64,000 nt of DNA from Negativicutes bacterium. Lineage in GTDB: Bacteria > Bacillota_C > Negativicutes > Sporomusales_B > JARLHX01. The stretch lies in contig JARLHY010000005.1 of assembly GCA_031292015.1 (NCBI GenBank), positions 1 through 64,000 of the forward strand. Reading direction: 5' to 3'. Numbering within the stretch: the first letter of the stretch is position 1; each line of letters starts with the position of its first letter. A model generated the notes under the pieces. It was not told the DNA's origin. It saw nothing but the letters and a program-made list of their open reading frames with translations, and did no database searches. Shown here piece by piece: positions 1-8,600 of the stretch. The position numbers were made by a program, and so were the translations under genes.

Positions 1-168
1 TCATTCAGGCCGAAGATCGGGCTGTTGACGCTGTTGTTGATGAGCACTACTTCAGTTTCGAGGAAGCGAACCTCGTTTTTGATCTCATTCAGGCCGAAGA
101 TCGGGCTGTTGACGCTGTTGTTGATGAGCACTACTTCAGTTTCGAGGAAGCGAACCTCGTTTTTGATC
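1..168. repeat. 84-bp direct repeat, two copies
   Basis: Positions 1-84 and 85-168 appear identical by eye; a third, diverged copy starts at 169. Each encodes one 28-residue GLNEIK unit of the partial protein. Such identity points to recent duplication or gene conversion and is a likely site of copy-number change or assembly collapse. Confidence 0.85.
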
Positions 169-881
169 TCATTCAGGCCGAAGATCGGGCTGTTAACCGT
201 ATTGTTTATGACCAGCACTTCAAATTCGATGCAGCGGACTTCTTCCTTGATCTCTTCCAAACCGAAACATGGGTCGGTCAGCAGTTTTTCGATGCAGCGG
301 ATTTCTTTTTTGATTTCTTCGAGACCGAAGCGGGGATTGGTCACGGTTTTTTGGATACAACGGACTTCTTCTTTAATTTCCTCGAGGCCGAAACGGGGAT
401 TGGTCAGGATTTTCTCGATCCGGCCAATGTTGCCGAGCAGCAGGCAGGTAAATACCTGAAGCTGGTGTGAGGTACTGGGCCTTAGACGCAGAAACTCCAG
501 CACCTCTTCCGCGGTGAATTTGATTCGCTTTACGCACTCAGCGATACGAATTACATCGCGGCTGTTAACTCCGTGCTCATGCTCATGAATTTCATGCTCA
601 TGCTCATGGAATTCATGCTTGTGCTCGTGGTGACACACGTCACATTCGTGCTTATGTTCGTGGTGGCACACGTCACATTCGTGCTTGTGTTCATGGTGGC
701 ACACGTCACATTCGTGCTTGTGTTCATGGTGGCACACGTCACATTCGTGCTTATGCTTGTGGTGGCACACGTCACATTCGGGTTTATGCTTATGGTGGCA
801 TACATCACATTCGTGCTTATGCTCCTGGTGGCATATGTCGCACCAGCGGCTGGATTTGGCTTTATTGCGCGGGTCGTCCAC
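1..881 (-). CDS. Cys/His-repeat coiled-coil protein, paralogue A (3' end outside window)
   Basis: Partial gene running off the left edge; 293 codons are visible. The start is a GTG at 881 behind a strong AAAGGAGG ribosome site. The protein opens with a short basic leader (VDDPRNKAKSSRW), then seven 11-residue units of the form CDVCHHEHKHE (residues about 14-90), an EHEHE tail, a linker with the RPSTS motif, and then GLEEIK and GLNEIK repeats that start at about residue 155 and run to the edge. There is no signal peptide or membrane segment. It is a clear paralogue of the next gene upstream (1008-5456), with the same domain order and a near-identical promoter. I infer a metal-binding, fibrous, probably spore-associated protein; no named family is recognised. 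The function is unknown and the C-terminus cannot be seen. Confidence 0.85.
   Translation of the reverse strand, partial: MDDPRNKAKSSRWCDICHQEHKHECDVCHHKHKPECDVCHHKHKHECDVCHHEHKHECDVCHHEHKHECDVCHHEHKHECDVCHHEHKHEFHEHEHEIHEHEHGVNSRDVIRIAECVKRIKFTAEEVLEFLRLRPSTSHQLQVFTCLLLGNIGRIEKILTNPRFGLEEIKEEVRCIQKTVTNPRFGLEEIKKEIRCIEKLLTDPCFGLEEIKEEVRCIEFEVLVINNTVNSPIFGLNEIKNEVRFLETEVVLINNSVNSPIFGLNEIKNEVRFLETEVVLINNSVNSPIFGLN
625..843. repeat. 33-bp tandem repeat encoding Cys/His units
   Basis: Seven 33-bp units, starting at about 634, 667, 700, 733, 766, 799 and 832, each encode an 11-residue CxxCH-containing unit on the minus strand. The central units are nearly identical in DNA. Confidence 0.9.
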
Positions 882-910
882 CTTAATCCTCCTTTTATAA
901 TTATTCACTG

Positions 911-939
911 TATCATATGTCACCCTGGTACCAAGCGTG
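911..939 (-). promoter_or_regulatory. Sigma-K/sigma-E-like promoter of repeat gene A
   Basis: On the minus strand, a CAC (939-937) is followed after exactly 17 bases by CATATGATA (919-911), matching the mother-cell pattern AC-N16/17-CATANNNTA. The -10 element ends 30 bases before the GTG start. The paralogue has the same arrangement with the same spacing, which makes chance less likely. Confidence 0.6.
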
Positions 940-980
940 AAGAGTTATGTTATGCAGACGCTGCCTGCATAACGGAGAAA

Positions 981-1002
981 ACCGCCCGGTTGACCGGGCG
1001 GT
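981..1002 (-). terminator. Terminator of repeat gene B
   Basis: A perfect 10-bp GC-rich stem with a 2-base loop lies just past the stop codon at 1008. A T-rich stretch follows on the minus strand. Confidence 0.8.
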
Positions 1003-1007
1003 CACAT

Positions 1008-4000
1008 CTACGGTATGGTATTGCCGATGAGCGGCAGAAAATCGGCAGCTTTAACCTGGGTCGCGCTGAGTTTCGCGGCAACTGCAAATTGAATTGCCGA
1101 CGGGTACAAGCCTGCTACCGAGTTGAGTATTTGTATTTCGAATTGGTCAACTCCTACAAGGGGAATGCCACCGGCATTGTCAGTATTATTGGAGCAATGT
1201 GCCGGGATTGTGAGGTTGCCGTTGAATAGATTGTTCTCCGGGCAGACCCCGGTGTTGAGAACCCTTACTCGTACCGTCTGCGTTGAGGACGTGTTATTCA
1301 GGACGGTTACCCGCAGCGACGTGGCGGTTGTGTCGGTAGATAATGAGCCTGAGGTCGAATTAGGATTGAAGGTAAGGCCGACAATCGGGCTGCTGACGGC
1401 GTTGTTGATTTGGGAGACTTGGGCGGACGACAGGGCGAGCTGCCCCAAAACAGCCAGGCTGTTGACAGTGTTGTTAATCAGAATAACCTCGGCCTTGATC
1501 TCGTTGAGCCCTACAATGCGGTTGCTCACAACATTGTTGATTTGGGAGACCTGAGCGGAAGACAGGGCTAGCTGAGCCAAAACAGCCAGACTGTTGACGG
1601 TGTTGTTAATCAGAACAACCTCGGCCTTGATTTCATTCAGACCTACAATTGGACTGCTGATCGCGTTGTTGATGACGATAATCTCGGCCTTGATCTCGTT
1701 GAGTCCTACAATCGGGCTGCTGATGGCATTGTTGATGACGATGATCTCGGCTTTGATCTCGTTCAGACCCACGATCGGACTGCTGATGGCGTTGTTGATG
1801 ACGATGATCTCGGCCTTGATTTCGTTCAGACCCACGATCGGACTGCTGATGGCATTGTTGATGACGATGATCTCGGCCTTGATTTCATTGAGGCCCACAA
1901 TTGGGCTGCTGACAGCGTTGTTGATGACGATGATCTCGGCCTTGATTTCATTCAGTCCTTCTATCGGGCTGCTGACGGCGTTGTTGATGATCATAATCTC
2001 GGCTTTGATCTCGTTCAGTCCCACGATCGGACTGCTGATCGCGTTGTTGATGATCATAATCTCGGCCTTGATCTCGTTCAGTCCCACGATCGGACTGCTG
2101 ATCGCGTTGTTGATGACGATGATCTCGGCTTTGATCTCGTTCAGACCCACAATCGGACTGCTGATCGCATTGTTGATGATAATTACTTCATTGAGAATGG
2201 TATTGAGCATCGTAACCGGCAAATTGAAACTGAAGATTTGGTTGTTGATCAGAATAATCTCGGCCTTGATCTCATTGAGTCCCACTATGCTACTGTTGAC
2301 CGTATTGTTTATAAGCAGCACTTGGTTCTCAATGAGGCGTATCTCGTTTTTCAGCTCGTTGAAGCCGACGACGGGGCTGCTTACAGCATTGTTGATGATG
2401 ATGATTTCGCCTTTGATTTCATTAAGGCCCACAACCTGGTTGTTGACGGTGTTGTTGATGAGGGCCACTACCATCCCGATGGTAGCCGCCGGATCAGGGG
2501 AGAGCCTTAAAGCTCCCAGGGTCCCCAGTCCAGGTATGAGAAGCTCTGCTTTGATTTCATTGAGGCCGACGACACCGTTGTTGACAGTGTTGTTGATTAG
2601 GATGAGTTCGGCCTTGATTTCATTGAGACCGACGATTGGACTGCTGATCGCGTTATTGATGATGGCAACCTGAGCTTCGATTGAGCTGACTTCGTTCTTG
2701 ATCTCGTTCAGACCCACAATCGGGCTGCTGATGGCGTTGTTGATGATAATGACTTCGTTCAGTATATCGTTAATAATCGGGCCGAGGTTGCTATTAAGGT
2801 TAAGCTGGCTTACCTGGCTCCCGATCAGCACTATTTCGGCCTTGATCTCGTTAAGACCGACCACGCCATTGTTAACGGTATTGTTAATCAGCATAATCTC
2901 GGCCTTGATCTCGTTGAGCCCTATGATCGGGCTGCTGATGGCGTTGTTGATGACGATAATCTCGGCTTTGATTTCGTTCAGACCGACAATCGGACTGCTG
3001 ATGGCGTTGTTAATGACAATGATCTCGGCCTTGATCTCGTTCAGGCCGACGATTGGACTGCTGATGGCGTTGTTGATGATGACGATCTCGGCCTTGATCT
3101 CGTTAAGACCGACAATCGGACTGCTGATGGCGTTGTTAATGATGACGATCTCGGCTTTGATTTCGTTGAGCCCTACAATCGGACTGCTGATGGCGTTGTT
3201 GATAATAACGATCTCGGCCTTGATCTCGTTGAGTCCCACGACGGGGCTGCTGATGGCGTTGTTGATGACAATGATCTCGGCTTTGATCTCGTTGAGTCCC
3301 ACGATGGGACTGCTGATGGCGTTGTTGATGACAATGATCTCGGCTTTGATCTCGTTGAGCCCTACTATCGGACTGCTGACGGCGTTGTTGATGACAATGA
3401 TCTCGGCTTTGATCTCGTTAAGACCTTCTATCGGACTGCTGACAGCGTTGTTGATGATCATGATCTCGGCCTTGATTTCGTTCAGGCCGACAATCGGGCT
3501 GCTGACAGCGTTGTTGATAATTGCAATCTCAGCCTTGATCTCGTTCAGACCGACGATGGGGCTGCTGATGGCGTTGTTAATGATGATAATCTCGGCTTTG
3601 ATCTCGTTCAGACCTATAATCGGGCTGCTGACCGCATTGTTGATGATGATGATCTCGGCCTTAATCTCGTTCAGACCTATAACCGGGCTGCTGATCGCGT
3701 TGTTAATGACAATGATCTCAGCTTTGATCTCGTTGAATCCCACAATAGGGCTATTGACAGCATTGTTGATGATGGAAACCTGGGTTTCGATGATGGTGAC
3801 TTCGTTCTTGATCTCGTTGAGGCCGACGATCTGGTTGTTGACGGTGTTGTTGATAAAAGCCACCAACATGCCGATGGTCTCCGGCGGGTCAGGCAGCCGA
3901 AAAGCCCCCGGGGCCGCCAGGCCTGGTATGAGAAGCTCGGCCTTGATTTCATTGAGGCCTACGACACTGTTGTTGACAGTGTTGTTGATCAGGATGATCT

Positions 4001-5456
4001 CGGCCTTGATCTCGTTGAGACCGGCAACCGGACTACTAATAGCATTGTTAATGATGATGATTTGATTCTCGATAAATAGGACTTCGTTCTTGATCTCGTT
4101 CAGACCGACCACGCTGTTGTTGATGGTGTTATTGATGAGAATAACCTCGTTGCCGATGAACAGCGCTTCGTTGAGAATGGTATTAAGACCTGAGACGGTA
4201 TTGTTGATGACAATGACTTCATTCTCGATGAAGCGAATTTCGTTCTTGATTTCGTTCAGTCCGACCACGCTGTTGTTGATGGTGTTATTGATGAGAATAA
4301 CCTCGTTGCCGATGAACAGCGCTTCGTTGAGAATCAAATTGAAGCCGGCTGCAGTGCTGTTGTTAATGACGGCCACTTCATTTTCGATGAAGTGGATCTC
4401 GTTCTTAATCTCGTTGAGACCGGTGAGGGGGTTGTTGAGAAATTCATTGATAGCGGTGGCTTCATTGAATACTACGTTCAGGATAGTATTAATAAATACG
4501 ACTTCATTGCTGATAAACTGCACGGTATTTTCGACAAAACGAACTTCATTTTTGATTTCATTGAGACCGATGAGCGGACTGTTTACCGTGTTGTTGATCA
4601 GCAGGACTTCGTTTTCGATCAGCCGTATTTCGTTTTTAATTTCATTAAGGCCAAAAACGCTGCTATTTACCGTGTTGTTGATCAACAGGACTTCGCTTTC
4701 GATCAGCCGTATTTCGTTTTTGATTTCATTAAGGCCAAAAATGCTGTTATTTACGGTGTTGTTGATCACAAGGACCTGAAATTCGATGCAGCGGACTTCT
4801 TCCTTGATTTCCTCCAGACCAAAGCAGGGGTTGGTAAGAATTTTTTCGATGCAGCGGACTTCCTCTTTGATTTCCTCCAGACCAAAGCAAGGATTGGTAA
4901 GAATTTTTTCGATGCAGCGAACTTCCTCTTTGATTTCCTCCAGGCCAAAACCGGGATTGGTGAGAATTTGTTCGATCCGCCGGATACTGCGGAGCAGCAG
5001 GCAGGTAAATACCTGAAGCTGCCGGGAGGTGCTGGGGCGCTGTCGCATGAATTCCAGCACCTCTTCGGCGGTGCATTTGATCTGCCTCACACAATGGGAG
5101 ATGCCGACGACGTCGCGATCGCCGAAGTTCTGCTCCTGAAATTCATGTTTATGCTCTTGGAATTTATGATCGTGTTCATGGAAGCAGACATCGCATTCGT
5201 GTTTATGCTCATGGTGGCAGATATCGCATTCATGTTTGTGCTCATGATGGCAGACGTCACACTCGTGCTTGTGCTCATGATGGCAGACGTCGCATTCGTG
5301 CTTGTGCTCATGGTGGCAAACGTCACTTTCGTGTTTATGTTTGTGTTTATGTTTTGGCTCAACGATGACGATCTCGTGAGCATGGCCGTGAATTCTGTCG
5401 TCAGACTTGCCGCCGGTCGGGGCTTTGTCTTTTGGTCCTGTTCGGGAATGTTCCAC
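1008..5456 (-). CDS. Cys/His-repeat coiled-coil protein, paralogue B
   Basis: A 1482-residue protein with a GTG start and an AGAAGGTGA ribosome site. Residues 36-105 are a His-rich run holding one SDVCH, three CxxCH (CDVCH twice, CDICH once) and one CDVCF unit, spaced 11 residues apart. Residues 110-170 form the linker shared with paralogue A. Residues about 171-1355 hold three GLEEIK units and about 40 GLNEIK-type units, mostly 21 residues long (GLNEIKAEI then INNAISSP), some 28. The last 110 residues are a Ser/Thr/Asn-rich, beta-looking domain (LRVTVLNNTSSTQTVRVRVL). Hydrophobic residues keep 3-4 heptad spacing, so a long coiled coil is likely, with a proline once per unit. No signal peptide is visible. 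I infer a large spore-surface fibre or scaffold with a metal-binding head. The family is not recognised. Confidence 0.85.
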   Translation of the reverse strand: MEHSRTGPKDKAPTGGKSDDRIHGHAHEIVIVEPKHKHKHKHESDVCHHEHKHECDVCHHEHKHECDVCHHEHKHECDICHHEHKHECDVCFHEHDHKFQEHKHEFQEQNFGDRDVVGISHCVRQIKCTAEEVLEFMRQRPSTSRQLQVFTCLLLRSIRRIEQILTNPGFGLEEIKEEVRCIEKILTNPCFGLEEIKEEVRCIEKILTNPCFGLEEIKEEVRCIEFQVLVINNTVNNSIFGLNEIKNEIRLIESEVLLINNTVNSSVFGLNEIKNEIRLIENEVLLINNTVNSPLIGLNEIKNEVRFVENTVQFISNEVVFINTILNVVFNEATAINEFLNNPLTGLNEIKNEIHFIENEVAVINNSTAAGFNLILNEALFIGNEVILINNTINNSVVGLNEIKNEIRFIENEVIVINNTVSGLNTILNEALFIGNEVILINNTINNSVVGLNEIKNEVLFIENQIIIINNAISSPVAGLNEIKAEIILINNTVNNSVVGLNEIKAELLIPGLAAPGAFRLPDPPETIGMLVAFINNTVNNQIVGLNEIKNEVTIIETQVSIINNAVNSPIVGFNEIKAEIIVINNAISSPVIGLNEIKAEIIIINNAVSSPIIGLNEIKAEIIIINNAISSPIVGLNEIKAEIAIINNAVSSPIVGLNEIKAEIMIINNAVSSPIEGLNEIKAEIIVINNAVSSPIVGLNEIKAEIIVINNAISSPIVGLNEIKAEIIVINNAISSPVVGLNEIKAEIVIINNAISSPIVGLNEIKAEIVIINNAISSPIVGLNEIKAEIVIINNAISSPIVGLNEIKAEIIVINNAISSPIVGLNEIKAEIIVINNAISSPIIGLNEIKAEIMLINNTVNNGVVGLNEIKAEIVLIGSQVSQLNLNSNLGPIINDILNEVIIINNAISSPIVGLNEIKNEVSSIEAQVAIINNAISSPIVGLNEIKAELILINNTVNNGVVGLNEIKAELLIPGLGTLGALRLSPDPAATIGMVVALINNTVNNQVVGLNEIKGEIIIINNAVSSPVVGFNELKNEIRLIENQVLLINNTVNSSIVGLNEIKAEIILINNQIFSFNLPVTMLNTILNEVIIINNAISSPIVGLNEIKAEIIVINNAISSPIVGLNEIKAEIMIINNAISSPIVGLNEIKAEIMIINNAVSSPIEGLNEIKAEIIVINNAVSSPIVGLNEIKAEIIVINNAISSPIVGLNEIKAEIIVINNAISSPIVGLNEIKAEIIVINNAISSPIVGLNEIKAEIIVINNAISSPIVGLNEIKAEVVLINNTVNSLAVLAQLALSSAQVSQINNVVSNRIVGLNEIKAEVILINNTVNSLAVLGQLALSSAQVSQINNAVSSPIVGLTFNPNSTSGSLSTDTTATSLRVTVLNNTSSTQTVRVRVLNTGVCPENNLFNGNLTIPAHCSNNTDNAGGIPLVGVDQFEIQILNSVAGLYPSAIQFAVAAKLSATQVKAADFLPLIGNTIP
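1380..4946. repeat. Long array of 63-bp (and 84-bp) coding repeats
   Basis: Tandem units encoding GLNEIK-type repeats, mainly 63 bp with interspersed 84-bp forms. Two sub-blocks (about 1650-2160 and 2930-3530) carry the same order of variant units, including an EGLNEIK unit after an IMIINNAV unit, which suggests an internal segmental duplication. Confidence 0.85.
5142..5351. repeat. 33-bp tandem repeat encoding Cys/His units of paralogue B
   Basis: Five 33-bp units on the minus strand encode the 11-residue Cys/His motif and are flanked by HKHKHK and HEFQEH stretches. They are similar to the array at 625-843 but more diverged: the first unit has lost its first Cys and the last has Phe in place of His. 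Confidence 0.85.
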
Positions 5457-5487
5457 TCTATCACCTTCTTTCAGAGTTAGTCATTAC

Positions 5488-5516
5488 TATAATATGTAAC
5501 CTAGACGGGATGGGTG
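5488..5516 (-). promoter_or_regulatory. Sigma-K/sigma-E-like promoter of repeat gene B
   Basis: CAC (5516-5514) is followed after 17 bases by CATATTATA (5496-5488) on the minus strand, 32 bases before the GTG start. This is the same geometry as the promoter of paralogue A and fits AC-N16/17-CATANNNTA. Confidence 0.6.
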
Positions 5517-5545
5517 AATTTATAGGGTATTTAAAGCAAAAGAAA

Positions 5546-5576
5546 GAAGCCCTCCGGCAGAGCGCCGGAGGGCTTC
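5546..5576 (-). terminator. Terminator after PFOR
   Basis: A perfect 13-bp stem (GAAGCCCTCCGGC and its complement) with a 5-base loop is followed on the minus strand by TTTCTTTTGCTTT. It ends the PFOR transcript. Confidence 0.9.
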
Positions 5577-5601
5577 AAACACGCATAATCTGTTAAATTG
5601 G

Positions 5602-8600
5602 TTAAGCGTTGGCGAGGCGTTTGTAGTTGGCCAGTCTCTCCGCAGCGTCCTTGGCGGTTTTGTCGAAGAGGGCCTCCGCCAGATCAGGATACTGCTTTTT
5701 GAGCGAGGAGTACCGAACTTCGCCCATGAGGAATTCCTTGAAGTCGGTGGTGGGTTCCTTGGAATCGAGGCTGAAGGGGTTTTTGCCGGCGTCCTTGAGG
5801 GTCGGGTTAAAACGGTACATTGCCCAGTAACCCGAGTCCACCGCTTTTTTGGCTTCCAGCTGGCTCTTGCCCATGCCGGCGCGCAGGCCGTGGTTGATAC
5901 AAGGAGCATACGCGATAATCAGGGACGGTCCCGGATACGCTTCGGCTTCGGCGATGGCTTTAAGGGTCTGGTTCTTGTCGGCGCCCATGGAAATCTGGGC
6001 GACGTACACATAACCGTAGCTCATGGCCATCATGCCAAGGTCTTTTTTCTTGGTATGTTTGCCGCTGGCGGCGAATTTCGCGATAGCCGCAGTCGGAGTG
6101 GATTTGGAGGACTGTCCGCCGGTGTTGGAATACACCTCGGTGTCAAAAACCAGGACATTGACGTCTTCGCCGGAGGCCAGCACATGGTCCAGGCCGCCGT
6201 AACCGATATCGTAGGCCCAGCCGTCGCCGCCGAAGATCCAGTGGGAACGCTTGACGAAGAAGTCTTTATTCTTGTAAATTTCCTGCAGCTGCGGCTTCTT
6301 GGCTGCTTCGGCTTCCAGCAGGCCGGCGAGCTTGTCGGCCCTTTCGCGGCTGCCTGTACCGATTTCCTTGTTGGCCAGCCAGTCTTCCATCGCTGCTTTC
6401 AGTTCGGCGCTGACGCCGAGTTTCATGGCAGCCTCGATATCGGTGGCCAGTCTGTCGCGGAGCTGCTTGACGCCGAGGAACATACCAAGACCGTATTCGG
6501 CATTGTCTTCGAACAGCGAATTGGCCCAGGACGGACCGTGGCCGCGGTGGTTGACAGTATAGGGAGTGGCCGGCGCGCTGGCGCCCCAGATGGACGAACA
6601 GCCGGTGGCGTTGGCGATCATCATCCGGTCACCGAAAAGCTGGGTGACAAGCTTGGCGTAAGGTGTTTCGCCGCAGCCGGCGCAAGCACCGGAGAACTCC
6701 AGGAGCGGCTGCTCGAACTGGCTGCCTTTCACTGTTTCCTTGTTCATCGGGTTGGCCTTGGGGGTGACCTGCACGGCGTAATCCCACAGGACCGCCTGAT
6801 CCAGCTGGCTCTCCTGGGGTTTCATGATCAGGGCTTTTTCCTTGGCAGGGCAAACCTGCTCGCAGTTGCCACAGCCGGCACAGTCGTAAGGGGAAACCGC
6901 GATGCGGAAGCTGAGATCTTTGGCGCCGACAGCCGGTTTGACGGTGAAGCCTGCCGGAGCGGCCTTCACTTCAGCTTCGCTGGCCAGCACCGGACGGATG
7001 GCGGCGTGCGGGCAGACGTAGGCGCACTGGTTGCACTGGATACATTTGTCGAGCTGCCATTCCGGCACATCGATGGCGATGCCTCGTTTTTCGTAGGCGG
7101 CGCTGCCGGGCGGGAAGGTGCCGTCTTCCATGCCGACAAAGGCGCTGACAGGCAGCTTGTCCCCTTCCTGACGGTTCATCGGGATAAGGAGGTTTTTGAT
7201 AAAGGCGGGAACGTCGCTGGCTGCTGCGGCCTCATCCTGAGCGCTTTTCCAGGCGGCAGGAACGGTGACCTTCGCGACGGCCTGAATGCCGGCGTCGATG
7301 GCGGCGCTGTTCATGTCGACGATCTTTTGGCCTTTGTTGCCATAGGAGTGTTCCACAGCGTCCTTCAGATATTTTGCGGCGTCTGCCACCGGAATGATGT
7401 TGGCAAGCTTGAAGAAAGCCGACTGCATGATCATGTTGATCCGTCCGCCCAAACCGATTTCCTGGGCGATTTTGACGGCGTCGAGGGTGTAGAAGTTGAT
7501 GTTGTTGTCGGCGATGTAGCGTTTCATCGAGGCCGGCAGCTTTTCTTCCAGGTCCTTCGCGTCCCAGACGCAGTTCAGCAGGAACACGCCGCCGGGCTTC
7601 AGGCCAGCCAGCACGTCATATTTATTGACATAGGACTGGTTGTGGCAGGCGACAAAGTCAGCCTTGTCGATCAGATACGGGGATTTGATCGGCTGCTTGC
7701 CGAAACGCAGGTGGGAGACGGTGATGCCGCCGGATTTTTTCGAGTCATAGGCAAAATAAGCCTGAGCATACATGTCGGTGTGATCACCGATGATTTTGAT
7801 GGCGTTTTTGTTGGCGCCGACCGTTCCGTCTGAACCCAGGCCCCAGAATTTACAGGCGGTGGTTCCTTTCGGAGTCGTGTCAATGTCTTCGCCCGCCGGC
7901 AGCGACTTGAAGGTGACGTCGTCGACGATGCTGATGGTGAAACCGTCTTTCGGCTCAGCCAGTTTGAGATTTTCGAAGACCGGGAGAAGATGCGAAGGGG
8001 TAACGTCCTTGGAGCCAAGGCCATAGCGGCCGCCAACGATGATCGGCTGCCAGTCTTTGCGATAAAAGGCGCTCTTGACGTCGAGATAGAGCGGTTCGCC
8101 GAGAGATCCCGGCTCTTTGGTACGGTCAAGGACAGCAATCCGCTGCACAGTTTTCGGCAGGAATTTGAAGAAATGCTCCAGCGAGAAGGGGCGATAGAGG
8201 TGGACGGTCAACAGACCGACTTTTTCGCCTTTGGCGTTCAGGTAGTCGACCGTTTCTTCGATGGCGTCACATACCGAACCCATGGCAATGATGATACGGT
8301 CGGCGTCTTTGGCGCCATGGTAGTCGAACAGGTGATACTGGCGGCCGGTCAGCTTGGCTACTTCGGCCATGTATTCTTCAACGATGGCGGGGACATTCTC
8401 GTAGTAACGGTTAGAAACTTCTCTTTCCTGGAAATAGATGTCAGGATTCTGGGCGGTGCCGCGGACAACGGGATGGTCGGGGTTGAGGGCTCTGCGCCGG
8501 AAGGCGTCGAGAGCTTCGGTGTCAACAAGTTTGCCCAGTTCGTCGTAGTCGAGAACTTCAATTTTCTGCACTTCATGCGATGTCCGGAAGCCATCAAAGA

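Noticed and set aside
625..843. CRISPR-like array of short repeats
   Set aside because: The 33-bp units are contiguous with no spacers and keep frame as protein repeats.
1594..4065. Long plus-strand open frames (about 360 and 455 codons) opposite the repeat gene
   Set aside because: They are antisense to the GLNEIK array. The repeat keeps stop codons out of the opposite frame, giving a Leu/Ile/Ser-rich periodic product. The minus-strand frame has the ribosome site, promoter and terminator.
625..5351. Multihaem cytochrome c
   Set aside because: CxxCH motifs are present, but there is no signal peptide, the spacing of 11 residues is too tight, and some units have lost Cys or His.
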